DNA of 64,000 nucleotides from Streptomyces sp. NBC_01262 (GCF_036226365.1 NZ_CP108462.1:2418001-2482000), one strand, 5' to 3'; positions 47,770 through 55,933 are shown, counted from the stretch's first letter. Translations and numbers: made by a program. The notes: generated by a model from the letters alone, not told the origin.

Positions 47770-49941
47770 ATGACCGATACCACCGTGGTGCAGCTGTTCA
47801 AAGACCACGACACCCCGGCCGAGCAGGACGCCGAGGCCATCACCGCCGCCGTCACCGAGGCCCTGGCCACACCCGACACCCTCATCCCCGTCGACAACCC
47901 CAAGGCGATGGCGGACACCGGGACCTGGCTCGGCCGCCGCCGCGCCTACGTCACCGACGCACCCCCGGTCATCCCCTCCTGGCTCCGCAACGCCGCCGAG
48001 TTCACCGACGGCCTGCGCTGGGGCACCGCCTACTACGCGCACTACACCGCGTTCCACACCGTCCGCGTCCCGGTGTACGTGCTGCGCCTGGTCCGCCGCG
48101 GGCCGCGCGGCGCCTGGCGGCTGACCGTGAAGTGGTTCCGGTGGGTCGTCGACGCCGAGGCCCGCCCCGTCGAGGTCAAGGCCGCCACCGAGGCCGACAT
48201 CGAAGCCTGGCTATCGCTGTCCCGCGAGCACTCCCGCCGCGTCCACCCCCGCCGCGTCATGTCCGCCGTCGTCGGCGGCACCAGCACGCTCTTCGGGGCA
48301 ATCGCCGCGCTCATCCTGCCCGCGTGGGAGCTCGGCGCCGCCGGCATCGGCGCGACCGCGCTCCTCGGCCTCGCCGGAGCCGTCTCGGACCGGCCGCTCA
48401 TCACCCGCTACGTGGCCGTCAACACCCTGCGCGCGCTCACCTCCACCGAGGTGTTCGACGCCCTGGAGGCGATCGGCATCGGCGGCAAGAAGGGCAAGAC
48501 CGGGGTGGAGTTCGCCGCCGAGGTCCAGCGCGACGGGCCAGGCTGGCGCGCCGAGGTCGACCTCCCGCGCGGCATCGAGGCCGACAAGGTCCTGGAGAAG
48601 CGAGCCGCCCTCGCCGCGGCCATGCGCCGCCCCATCAGCACCGTGTGGCCGTCCGCCGACCGCACCGCCCACCCCGGCCGCCTCGTGCTGTGGGTCGCCC
48701 AGCAGGACCCCGCCAAGGCCGCCCGCAAGCTCTGGCCCCTCATGACCAAAGGCCACGCCGACGTGTTCGCCCCGCTGCCCTTCGGCTTCGACCCGCGCGG
48801 CAACCTCGTCGAGATCACCCTCGTCTACTCCAACCTCCTGGTCGGCGGCATCCCCGGCTCCGGCAAGACCAGCTGCGCCCTGGCCATCGTCCTCGGCGTC
48901 GCCCTCGACCCCACCGCCGAACTGTGGATCTACGAGCTCAAGGGCTCCGGCGACCTCGACTCCGCCAAGCCCATCTGCCACCGCTACGTATCCGGCGACG
49001 ACGACGAGGACCTGGAGGCCGCACTCGCCGGCCTGCGCGCGGGCATCGCCGAGCAGCGCCGCCGCGCCAAGTTCATCAAGTCCCTGCCGTCCAGCGAGGT
49101 CCCCGAGGGCCGCCGCGTCACCCGGGCACTCGCGGAGCGCTACCCAGAGCAGAACCTCGCCCCCCGGGTGATCGTGGTCGACGAGGTACAGGAGCTGTTC
49201 ACGCACCCGGAGTACAAGGACGAGGCCGCTGACCTGTGCACCAAGCTCATCAAGAAGGGCCGCGCCTACGGCATCATCCTGATCCTCCTCACCCAGAACC
49301 CCGACGCGCCGTCGCTGCCGTCCTCGGTGTCCAGTTCGGTCGGCACCCGGCTGTGCCTGGCGGTCATGGACTGGCGGGCCAACAACAACGTGCTCGGCAC
49401 CGGCGCCTACGAACGCGGCCTACGCGCCACCGACATCTCGGTGGACGAGCAGGGCACCGGCATCCTGGCCCGTGGCCGCGAAGGCACCACCGTCCGCGCC
49501 GCCTTCATCAAGCAGACCGAAGCCGACGACATCGGCGCACGCGCCCTCGCGCTGCGCACCGCTGCTGGCACGCTGTCCGGGCAGGCCGTCGGTCAGCAGG
49601 TCACCGAGCTCGACGTCGAGACCGTCGTCGACCACCTGCGCGCCATCTGGCCCGACGGCGCCGACGCCGTCCACTCCCACCGTCTCGTCGAAGCCCTCGC
49701 CGCCTACCGCGCCGACCTGTACGGGGCGTGGATCGCCACCGATACGCCGCTGCAGACGATGAGCCCGGAGCAGCAGCGCGACGTCCAGGCGGCCCGTTCC
49801 ACCACCCTCAGCGCAGCTCTCAAGCCGCACAAGGTGGCCACGAAGCAGATCACCATCCGCGAGTGTTGCGGCGGCGCCAAGGGCGTCCGGTACGCCGACC
49901 TCCCGGAGGCTCCGGAGGATGCCGGGGACGTCGACGAGTAG
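47770..49941 (+). CDS. FtsK/SpoIIIE-type DNA translocase (TraB/TraSA-like)
   Basis: A 723-residue protein. Two adjacent membrane segments at about 165-205 (AVVGGTSTLFGAIAALILPAW; GAAGIGATALLGLAGAV) are followed by an FtsK-type ATPase with Walker A GGIPGSGKT (359-367), Walker B VIVVDEVQELF (Asp 471, Glu 472) and the conserved ILLTQNP segment (about 505). The C-terminal part contains a winged-helix-like stretch and ends in Cys-containing IRECCGGAKGVRYADL. Size and order match the Tra proteins that pump double-stranded DNA between Streptomyces cells from plasmids and AICEs. Terminases do phage packaging, so this second motor in a phage genome suggests plasmid-like transfer or partition. A palindrome cluster follows the stop. 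Confidence 0.88.
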   Translation: MTDTTVVQLFKDHDTPAEQDAEAITAAVTEALATPDTLIPVDNPKAMADTGTWLGRRRAYVTDAPPVIPSWLRNAAEFTDGLRWGTAYYAHYTAFHTVRVPVYVLRLVRRGPRGAWRLTVKWFRWVVDAEARPVEVKAATEADIEAWLSLSREHSRRVHPRRVMSAVVGGTSTLFGAIAALILPAWELGAAGIGATALLGLAGAVSDRPLITRYVAVNTLRALTSTEVFDALEAIGIGGKKGKTGVEFAAEVQRDGPGWRAEVDLPRGIEADKVLEKRAALAAAMRRPISTVWPSADRTAHPGRLVLWVAQQDPAKAARKLWPLMTKGHADVFAPLPFGFDPRGNLVEITLVYSNLLVGGIPGSGKTSCALAIVLGVALDPTAELWIYELKGSGDLDSAKPICHRYVSGDDDEDLEAALAGLRAGIAEQRRRAKFIKSLPSSEVPEGRRVTRALAERYPEQNLAPRVIVVDEVQELFTHPEYKDEAADLCTKLIKKGRAYGIILILLTQNPDAPSLPSSVSSSVGTRLCLAVMDWRANNNVLGTGAYERGLRATDISVDEQGTGILARGREGTTVRAAFIKQTEADDIGARALALRTAAGTLSGQAVGQQVTELDVETVVDHLRAIWPDGADAVHSHRLVEALAAYRADLYGAWIATDTPLQTMSPEQQRDVQAARSTTLSAALKPHKVATKQITIRECCGGAKGVRYADLPEAPEDAGDVDE

Positions 49942-49947
49942 CCGTTC

Positions 49948-50033
49948 GGGGGCGAAACCGGTTTCGCCTTGATTCGAAACCGGTTTCGCCCCCGATATCG
50001 GCCCGATCACCGCCTGACCTGCACCGATATCGG
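49948..50033. repeat. Palindrome cluster downstream of the DNA pump
   Basis: An 18-bp perfect inverted repeat (GGGGGCGAAACCGGTTTC at 49948-49965; its complement at 49976-49993) with a 10-nt loop. Each arm itself contains the 12-bp palindrome GAAACCGGTTTC. Directly after it CCGATATCGG occurs twice (49992-50001 and 50024-50033). It starts 7 bp after the pump stop. Candidate recognition site (clt-like) or bidirectional terminator. Confidence 0.7.
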
Positions 50034-50140
50034 GTTTCGACCTTGCACGCGCGGGCCGCGAACCAGCCCCACACGCCACGTCCTGACTATTGGCTGCGAG
50101 AGGATGGCCCGGGCGGCTGACCGCCTGCCACACTCGACCC

Positions 50141-50176
50141 GAGGCCCTGCCGAGCTCCCCCGTCCGGCAGGGCCTC
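50141..50176. terminator. Stem-loop in the region after the pump
   Basis: A perfect 12-bp inverted repeat (GAGGCCCTGCCG / CGGCAGGGCCTC) with a 12-nt loop, in the 345-bp gap between the pump and the next gene. The remainder of the gap holds the palindrome cluster above and no further ORF or RNA that I can support. Confidence 0.65.
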
Positions 50177-50286
50177 GCCCGCGAGAGGTTGGCCCCATCC
50201 GCGGCTGATGGACCCTCGGAACTACCTCCACAAGCCGCCCAGATCCGGCATGATGACCCCCTCAGCACACCAGCCCAGGGGGAACC

Positions 50287-50538
50287 ATGCCCAGCTACAG
50301 CGACGTAGAGAGAGCCGTGCGAGCCGAGAAGCGCCAGATCTGGGTCGCCTGGCTGTGCGGCGGGGGCATCTGGTTGCTCATCACGCGCGCCACCATGAAC
50401 ATCCCGGTCGTCAGCGTCATCACGCAAGCTCTGCTCGTCATCCTCGGCGTGCTCTTCACCTACGCCGCGGTGACCATGACGAGGAAGCTCAACGCCAAGG
50501 CCGACGCGGCGCGCAGAGAGGTCCTCGGCGACATCTAG
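50287..50538 (+). CDS. Small two-helix membrane protein
   Basis: An 83-residue protein: a charged N terminus (YSDVERAVRAEKRQIWVAW), two membrane segments (LCGGGIWLLIT and VVSVITQALLVILGVLFTYAAV) and a basic end (TRKLNAKADAARREVLGDI). AGGGGG precedes the ATG. It is flanked by stem-loops on both sides and so forms its own transcription unit. Lower GC than its neighbours. Function unknown; a membrane-acting exclusion or lysis-inhibition protein is possible. Confidence 0.62.
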   Translation: MPSYSDVERAVRAEKRQIWVAWLCGGGIWLLITRATMNIPVVSVITQALLVILGVLFTYAAVTMTRKLNAKADAARREVLGDI

Positions 50539-50765
50539 GCCCCGTGGGACACCGGTGACGCTCTGACACGCCCTCGGCCGCACTGTCAGACCCCGCTGCC
50601 ATCCTGACCCCAGGGCCTCGCGACCTGGGCAGCGGTCGCTTCACGGGAGGCCCCCGCGCGGCCCGCCGGACCTGACCAGCGGGCCGCCGTGCATTGCCAC
50701 TGGACAAGATCGGAACACAGCGTCACACTGACCGCAGCGCCACACGTGTGCCCACAGACACCCAG

Positions 50766-50790
50766 AGCCCCCGCCATCCCAGCGGGGGCT
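50766..50790 (+). terminator. Terminator-like stem-loop
   Basis: A perfect 9-bp repeat, AGCCCCCGC / GCGGGGGCT, with a 7-nt loop followed by TTAC. It ends the 227-bp stretch after the membrane protein, in which I see no gene. Confidence 0.72.
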
Positions 50791-50819
50791 TACGCATGCC
50801 CGGAGGGAGCACCCCGCCG

Positions 50820-51122
50820 ATGAACGTCTGGCTCACCACCGCCCAGGCCGCCGCCCACGCCGACCAAGCACGCCAGACCGTCAGCGCTGGCGCCGCCCAC
50901 ATCACCCCCGCCACCATCCGCCAATGGGACTGCCGAGGCCACCTCCGCGGCTACAGCATCGGCAAACGCCGCCCGAAGCTCTACCACCTCGGCGACGTCG
51001 CAGCAGCCGAGCTCGCCACCCGCGCACTCGGCCTCCGCCAGGCCGGCATCAACCTCACCGCCTCCAAGGACGCGGAGCAGCGCGCACTAGAGCTGGCCTG
51101 CAAGCGGCAGTTGGGGGCATGA
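50820..51122 (+). CDS. MerR/excisionase-type HTH protein
   Basis: A 100-residue protein, MNVWLTTAQAAAHADQARQTVSAGAAHITPATIRQWDCRGHLRGYSIGKRRPKLYHLGDVAAAELATRALG, a DNA-binding winged helix of the HTH_17 kind with a helical tail. CGGAGGG lies 11 nt before the ATG. It opens the region leading to packaging genes and may be a late regulator. Confidence 0.68.
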   Translation: MNVWLTTAQAAAHADQARQTVSAGAAHITPATIRQWDCRGHLRGYSIGKRRPKLYHLGDVAAAELATRALGLRQAGINLTASKDAEQRALELACKRQLGA

Positions 51123-51412
51123 TGCGCAAGCCCAGGGTATTCAAGGACCTAGTGTGGATCGCTCAGGTCACGCGCGGATTCTCCGGTAACTACGAGACGG
51201 AGACCAGGGTGTTCACCAATTGGCGGCACGCGTACGACTGGGCGTACAACTCGGTTAAGGGGTGGCGTCGACGCCCATGCCCGGCAACCCATGCACCGGC
51301 CGCCCCTACCACCGCCCCTACCACCGCCTCTGCACCCGCCAACGCGCCCTCGGCCTACCCTGCTGGTGGTGCGGCAACCCCATCGACTACAGCAGTCGCG
51401 ACCGGACCGTGA
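51122..51412 (+). CDS. Small protein with low-complexity tail, possibly frameshifted
   Basis: The first 48 residues (MRKPRVFKDLVWIAQVTRGFSGNYETETRVFTNWRHAYDWAYNSVKGW) look folded and are coded by DNA of lower GC than the surroundings. The remaining 45 are Pro/Ala/Thr repeats translated from what seems to be another gene's frame. The true product may end near residue 50 through an indel. The start overlaps the preceding stop. Confidence 0.45.
   Translation: MRKPRVFKDLVWIAQVTRGFSGNYETETRVFTNWRHAYDWAYNSVKGWRRRPCPATHAPAAPTTAPTTASAPANAPSAYPAGGAATPSTTAVATGP
51277..51411 (+). pseudogene. Possible HNH endonuclease remnant
   Basis: In the frame of the next gene, residues MPGNPCTGRPYHRPYHRLCTRQRALGLPCWWCGNPIDYSSRDR resemble the start of phage HNH nucleases (RxYRRL...CWxCGxPID), including a duplicated PYHR. 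The HNH catalytic part is missing: the frame runs into the following ORF. An intact HNH gene lies 1.4 kb downstream, so this could be a decayed second copy. Tentative. Confidence 0.3.
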
Positions 51413-51480
51413 GGCCCGTACCCGCCAGCCACGGGCCTCACGGCCCCCACCACACCACCAGCCCGCCGGAGCAGCTGCCC

Positions 51481-52110
51481 ATGCCCGCACACCTCGACAC
51501 CCTCCAACTCCCGCCCTACGGCGAGACCGACACACCCCGCTACGCCCTGGTGCTCTCCGGCTGCGACGGCTCCGCCGCAGACCTCCAGCACACCCGCGAG
51601 CACCTCGAACGAGCCGCGGAGCTTGTCGGCGCCAGCGGTGCGCTCATGTTCCGGTTCCCCGTCACCGTCGGCGAGCAGCTCGACGAGCCGCGCACTGCCG
51701 AGCCCTTCGCGAGCGTCCTCACCGTGACGGGCTCCATTGACGCGACGCAGGCCGCCGCCGGCTTCCACGACCAGCTGTACGGCCTCCGCGACCAGTTCGG
51801 CTTCACGCCCCCTCCGCGCCAGCCGGCCATCGGCGACACCGTCCTGTACGAGCTCACCGAGCACGACGCCAAGGCCATCAACACCCGCCGCATCATCAGC
51901 TCCCTGGCGCCCGCCGCCACGGTGCAGAAGGAGACCAGCGACGTGCGCGCCGGCGACATCTACGCCGCGATCATCGTCCGCGCCTGGCAGGCCACCCCCG
52001 ACACCGCCTGCAACCTCCAGGTCCTCCTCGACGGCCCCGACGTCCACTGGGCACAGTCCGTGTTCCCCGGCGAAGGCCCAGGCCACTGGCACTGGCCGCC
52101 ACGCCCCTGA
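51481..52110 (+). CDS. Hypothetical phage protein
   Basis: A 209-residue protein starting MPAHLDTLQLPPYGETDTPRYALVLSGCDGSAADLQHTREHLERAAELVGASGALMFRF, probably an alpha/beta fold. The second half (AIGDTVLYELTEHDAKAINTRRI ... GDIYAAIIVRAWQATPDTACNLQVLLDGPDVHWA) reads as a small beta barrel. The frame is open to 51262 upstream, but that part is the HNH-like remnant. Unknown function. Confidence 0.6.
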   Translation: MPAHLDTLQLPPYGETDTPRYALVLSGCDGSAADLQHTREHLERAAELVGASGALMFRFPVTVGEQLDEPRTAEPFASVLTVTGSIDATQAAAGFHDQLYGLRDQFGFTPPPRQPAIGDTVLYELTEHDAKAINTRRIISSLAPAATVQKETSDVRAGDIYAAIIVRAWQATPDTACNLQVLLDGPDVHWAQSVFPGEGPGHWHWPPRP

Positions 52111-52132
52111 CGAGGCCCCGGAGGTGCTGACC

Positions 52133-52537
52133 ATGGCTGACGCGGCTGAGCCCGTCATCACGCTGTTCAGCGAGTGCCTGCTGTCCAAGTGGGGCTTCAA
52201 CGACGGTGCCGACAACGAGAGCTGGCTCGACTGGTGTGAGGCCAACGGCATCGACTACAACGCCGTGGATTACCCGCTCGTCGAACTGGTGCAGACCTAC
52301 CTGATCCCCGCGCTCGACCAGCGGGTCACCGTCCGCCTGATCCAGACCAGCCACAACCCCATCCGGGTCGACACCGTCGACGGGATCGACGTCACGGAGC
52401 AGTGGTACGACGGCAGCGCGCCCACCACGCGCCTCACACCGGAGCACGTCGACGTGCCCATGAGCGAGGTACTCCGACTCGCGGGGCTGCCGAAGCAGCC
52501 CGAGTCCACGGAGTCCCCGGCCTCACGGAAGTGGTGA
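52133..52537 (+). CDS. Hypothetical phage protein
   Basis: A 134-residue acidic protein (FSECLLSKWGFNDGADNESWLDWCEANGIDYNAVDYPLVELVQTYLIPALDQRVTVRLIQTSHNPIRVDTVDG). ATG 52133 has GGAGG 8 nt upstream. No family recognised. Confidence 0.62.
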   Translation: MADAAEPVITLFSECLLSKWGFNDGADNESWLDWCEANGIDYNAVDYPLVELVQTYLIPALDQRVTVRLIQTSHNPIRVDTVDGIDVTEQWYDGSAPTTRLTPEHVDVPMSEVLRLAGLPKQPESTESPASRKW

Positions 52538-52539
52538 CC

Positions 52540-52767
52540 ATGGCGACCGACCGCGTCTCCATCACCCTGCAGTGCGTGGTCTGCCCCGCCGAGCTGCAGA
52601 TGCCCACCAGCGCACGACACACGGGCAACGGCTACGCCGAGCTTGTCGTCGACACCAGCGCAGTACGCCAGCACATCGCCGAACACGAGGACCTGCCGGA
52701 CCGCTGCTGCGGCTGCGTCGGCCCGCTCTGCTGCAACTGCGGTGACGGACAGTGCCCCACGCCGTGA
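52540..52767 (+). CDS. Small Cys-rich phage protein
   Basis: A 75-residue protein with CVVCPAEL near the start and CCGCVGPLCCNCGDGQC at the end, with a His-containing helix between (VRQHIAEHEDLPDR). Probable zinc-binding protein. It begins 2 nt after the preceding stop. Confidence 0.6.
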   Translation: MATDRVSITLQCVVCPAELQMPTSARHTGNGYAELVVDTSAVRQHIAEHEDLPDRCCGCVGPLCCNCGDGQCPTP

Positions 52768-52857
52768 CCGGGACCCGGTCACCCTGCGCGACACCCGCCG
52801 CCATCACCATCCGTGACCCCCAACCGTAGTGTCATCGCCGCAGGTCAGGAGACGCAC

Positions 52858-53133
52858 GTGACACGGAGTAAGGGCCGCAGCGGGCGCCCTTGGCGCCGCG
52901 CCCGGGCCCGGACTCTGGCCGAGTCACAGGTCTGTGCCTGGTGCGGGCACAACATCGACATGAGCATCGAGTGGCCCGACCCCATGAGCGCGAGCGTCGA
53001 CCACGACACGCCGCTCAGCAAGGGCGGCGACCCGCTCGCACGGCACAATCTCAAGCCCTTCCATCTGGTCTGCAACCAGATCAAGGGCAACCGCACCGCA
53101 CCGCCACCCGCACCGACGTCCCGGGACTGGTGA
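52858..53133 (+). CDS. HNH endonuclease
   Basis: A 91-residue HNH nuclease: CAWCGHNIDMSIEWPDPMSASVDHDTPLSKGGDPLARHNLKPFHLVCNQIKG. It has the zinc Cys pairs (CAWC, and C in VCNQ), the DHDTPLSKGG catalytic His and the HNLKPFH segment. Beside the terminase genes, such nucleases assist genome packaging of HK97-like phages. GTG 52858 has GGTCAGGAGA upstream; an upstream in-frame GTG is less likely. Confidence 0.9.
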   Translation: MTRSKGRSGRPWRRARARTLAESQVCAWCGHNIDMSIEWPDPMSASVDHDTPLSKGGDPLARHNLKPFHLVCNQIKGNRTAPPPAPTSRDW

Positions 53134-53176
53134 GAGGCGCCGTACGCCAGCCGTCCCGCCCCTGTAGGAGGTGGGC

Positions 53177-53650
53177 GTGCTTACCGTGGTGACAGGCCCG
53201 CCGTGCGGAGGCAAGACGTACTGGGTGATGGAGCGGGCCACAGCCAGCGACATCGTCATCGACTTCGACCGCCTGGCCGTGGCGCTGTCTGGCCCCGGGG
53301 CGGACGAGCACACGCACTCCAAGGACCTGCGCGACGTCACCTTCCGCGCCCGCGCCGGGGCCATCACCGCCGCCCTGCAGCTGGCCCGCACCGCGACGGT
53401 CTACCTCATCCACACCCAGCCCAACGCCGCCGCCTGGCAGCGCTACACCGAGGCCGGCGCCACAGTGGTGACCATCGACCCCGGCCGCGCCACGGTCGAG
53501 CAGCGAGCGCGCCTCGAGCGGCCGCCGGCGACGCTCGCGATCATCGGCAAGTGGTACGCCGCGCGCGCCCAGGTGCAGGCCGAAGCCACGCCCCCGCCGG
53601 CCCCGGTGGCGGCACCGGCCGGCCCAGCGATCACGTCTCGGTCCTGGTGA
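53177..53650 (+). CDS. P-loop NTPase/kinase-like protein
   Basis: A 157-residue protein with Walker A VTGPPCGGKTYWV at the start (MLTVVTGPPCGGKT) and a possible Walker B-like strand (VYLIHTQPN), of the small AAA/kinase type found between HNH and terminase genes in Streptomyces phages. The C-terminal 20 residues are Pro/Ala-rich. GTG 53177 has AGGAGG 5-6 nt upstream. A nucleotide kinase or packaging accessory role is possible. Confidence 0.7.
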   Translation: MLTVVTGPPCGGKTYWVMERATASDIVIDFDRLAVALSGPGADEHTHSKDLRDVTFRARAGAITAALQLARTATVYLIHTQPNAAAWQRYTEAGATVVTIDPGRATVEQRARLERPPATLAIIGKWYAARAQVQAEATPPPAPVAAPAGPAITSRSW

Positions 53651-53665
53651 CGACCGGTGATGGCA

Positions 53666-53711
53666 CCGGCCCCGGCCGGGGGGAGTGGATTCAAAGTTCA
53701 GCCGGGGCCGG
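53666..53711 (+). terminator. Terminator before the structural operon
   Basis: A perfect 11-bp inverted repeat (CCGGCCCCGGC / GCCGGGGCCGG) with a 24-nt loop, 15 bp after the P-loop gene. It is followed by 170 bp of somewhat more A+T-rich noncoding DNA before the terminase, a natural place for a late promoter; I cannot identify one with confidence. Confidence 0.65.
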
Positions 53712-53881
53712 GCGACCCCAAACGCCCTTGTGAACCGCATCTCTCCCCGAGCCGCATCGCTATCTCCTCGACTGGCAACAGACACGAAAATAGCGACTCT
53801 CTGTAACCGACCCTCCGGTCACCCTGCGTCACGCCGTCATCGTCACGGTCGGTGACGCCCCATCAGATACCGGGGGTGACC

Positions 53882-54169
53882 GTGACCGACGATCCGCCGA
53901 AGCGCCGACGCCGGCGCGGCGACGTCCACAAGGCGACGGCCGCCGAGCTCGAAGACCTCGGCCTCAACCCCGCCCGGTCGGCGGCGGCCGCCGCCGCGCT
54001 GCGCCTGGCCACCGAGATGGACTCGGCGATCGATCCCAGGGAGTCGGCCGCGGCGGCCCGCGAGCTGCGGCAGGCCATGGCCGTGGTGCGCGGCCTTGCC
54101 ACGCCGCAGGAGGAGGGGGACGTCGTCGATGACCTCACTGCTCGACGTGATGCCCGTCGCCAGGCCTGA
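53882..54169 (+). CDS. Terminase small subunit (predicted)
   Basis: A 95-residue protein: a basic N terminus (DDPPKRRRRRGDVHKATAAELEDLGL) and a helical body (SAAAAAALRLATEMDSAIDPRESAAAARELRQAMAVVRGLA). Size, charge and position directly before the large subunit fit a small terminase, which recognises the packaging site. GTG 53882 is chosen with GGGGG upstream. It overlaps the large subunit by 41 bp. The call rests mainly on position. Confidence 0.68.
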   Translation: MTDDPPKRRRRRGDVHKATAAELEDLGLNPARSAAAAAALRLATEMDSAIDPRESAAAARELRQAMAVVRGLATPQEEGDVVDDLTARRDARRQA

Positions 54170-55736
54170 CGATCAGGTCGGCTGCCAGAGCCCGCGGATC
54201 CTGTCCACGCCCCGCTACCGGCGCATCGAGACGGGCCGGTGGAACGGCCAGGAGGACGTCGCGGCGCTGGCCTACCGGTCCCCGGCGGGCCAGGAGGCCG
54301 TCGACCTGGCGGAGTCCAGCGGCCTGCACCTGGACCGGTGGCAGCAGTTGGCCCTGCACCACTCGCTGGCCGAGGACGACGCCGGCCGCTGGGAGAGCTT
54401 CGAGGTCTGCCTCAATGTCCCCCGGCAGAACGGGAAGGGCGGCTACCTCGAGGCCAGGCAGCTCGCCGGCGTCCTGCTGTTCGGCGATGAGTTGGTCATC
54501 CACACCGCCCATGAATTCAAGACGGCGAGGGAGTCTTTCCGCAGGCTGGACCGGATCATCGAGGGCTCGCGGTCGCTGCGCCGCCGGGTGAAGCGGGTCA
54601 TCCGGTCCCATGGCGAAGAGGGCTTCGAGTTCTTCAGCGGGGCCCGCATCCTGTTCCTGGCCCGCTCCGGCGGCTCGGGCCGCGGCTTCAGCGGCGACCT
54701 GGTCATCATGGACGAGGCCATGAAGTTGGGCATCGAGCCCATCGGCGCGCTGCTGCCGACGATGTCGGCCCGCCGCAACCCGCAGCTGGTGTACGGGTGC
54801 AGCGCGGGCCTGGGCGGCGACAGCGAGCACCTGGCCACGCTGCGGGCCCGGGCGCTGGCGGGCACCGAAGACCCGGATGCGTCGCTGTCCTACCTGGAAT
54901 GGTCCATCGACCAGCACGTCAAGGAGTGCGCCCGCGACGACGACAGACGTCTGACCTGCACGGATCACGATGACCTGGACAACGTGCAGTCCTGGGGACG
55001 CGCCAACCCCGCCATGGGCATCCGCATCAGGCCGTCCCACATCAGGCGGGAGATGGGCACCATGGGGGACCTGTTCGACCGCGAACGGCTGGGCGTCGGC
55101 GACTACCCGGCCGTGGTCGAGGAGACCTGGAAGTTGATCCCGGAGGAGGACTGGCGGGCGCTGGCCGACCCGGGCTCGCGGCCGACCGGGCGGATCGCGT
55201 TCGCCGCGGACATCAACCCCGAGCGCACTGCCGGTTCCATCGCGGTGGCTGCTCGCAGGGAGGACGGCCGGCTGCACACCGAGGTCATCCAGCGCCGCGA
55301 GGGCACCGGGTGGATGGTGCCGTACCTGCTGGAGCGCGTGGACAAGTGGGAGCCGTGCGCGCTGGTCATCGACGGCGCGGGGCCCGCTGGCGCGCTGATC
55401 GCGCAGCTGGAGGCCGTGTGGGAGAAGCGGGCCACCGAAGGCGGCGGCGTACGCCCGGCGCATCACGAGGTGGTCCGGCCGACTGGCCGCGATGTCGCCC
55501 AGGCGTACGGCCAGTGGCGTGACGCCGTCGCCGAGGACCAGCTGCGGTATCTGCCGCACCCCGCGTTGGACGCCGCCGTAGCGGGCGCCAAGGAGCGCAG
55601 CCTGGGCGAGGCGAAGGCCTTGACCCGTACGGCGAGCAGCGTGGACATCAGCCCGCTGGTGGCCACCACGCTCGCCGCGTGGGGGCACATGACGAGGGCG
55701 CACCTGGAGCCGGATGCGCCGCCGAACCTGTGGTGA
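54129..55736 (+). CDS. Terminase large subunit
   Basis: A 535-residue packaging ATPase/nuclease of the HK97-like type. The ATPase region contains VCLNVPRQNGKGGYLEARQLAG (Walker A variant, about 90-110), DLVIMDEAMKL (Walker B, about 195-205) and a coupling motif near LVYGCSAGLGG. The nuclease has acidic residues in IAFAADINPERTAGSIAV, CALVIDGAGPAGALI and the C-terminal VDISPLVATTLAAWG region. It cuts and pumps phage DNA into the portal. ATG 54129 has GGAGGAGGGGG upstream. Confidence 0.95.
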   Translation: MTSLLDVMPVARPDDQVGCQSPRILSTPRYRRIETGRWNGQEDVAALAYRSPAGQEAVDLAESSGLHLDRWQQLALHHSLAEDDAGRWESFEVCLNVPRQNGKGGYLEARQLAGVLLFGDELVIHTAHEFKTARESFRRLDRIIEGSRSLRRRVKRVIRSHGEEGFEFFSGARILFLARSGGSGRGFSGDLVIMDEAMKLGIEPIGALLPTMSARRNPQLVYGCSAGLGGDSEHLATLRARALAGTEDPDASLSYLEWSIDQHVKECARDDDRRLTCTDHDDLDNVQSWGRANPAMGIRIRPSHIRREMGTMGDLFDRERLGVGDYPAVVEETWKLIPEEDWRALADPGSRPTGRIAFAADINPERTAGSIAVAARREDGRLHTEVIQRREGTGWMVPYLLERVDKWEPCALVIDGAGPAGALIAQLEAVWEKRATEGGGVRPAHHEVVRPTGRDVAQAYGQWRDAVAEDQLRYLPHPALDAAVAGAKERSLGEAKALTRTASSVDISPLVATTLAAWGHMTRAHLEPDAPPNLW

Positions 55737-55747
55737 GAGGAGCCCTC

Positions 55748-55933
55748 GTGCGCCTGCTGGTCCTTGAGGTCGTGTTCATCCTGGCGGGCCTGTACGGGGT
55801 GGCCTGCTGGTCGGTGCCGGCAGCCCTGGTTCTCGCGGGTGTGCTGGGTGTGTGGGCGTGCGAGCGGGCCGCCGGCGAGAAGAAACATGCGGCCGAAGCG
55901 GCGGCGCAGCGGAAGGCGGGGGGTGAGCGGTGA
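55748..55933 (+). CDS. Small membrane protein between terminase and portal
   Basis: A 61-residue protein starting at GTG 55748: two hydrophobic stretches (LLVLEVVFILAGLYGVACWSV and ALVLAGVLGVWAC) followed by a charged tail (ERAAGEKKHAAEAAAQRKAGGER). GAGAGGAG overlaps the terminase stop. It is coupled by 4 bp to the portal gene. Role unknown. Confidence 0.6.
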   Translation: MRLLVLEVVFILAGLYGVACWSVPAALVLAGVLGVWACERAAGEKKHAAEAAAQRKAGGER

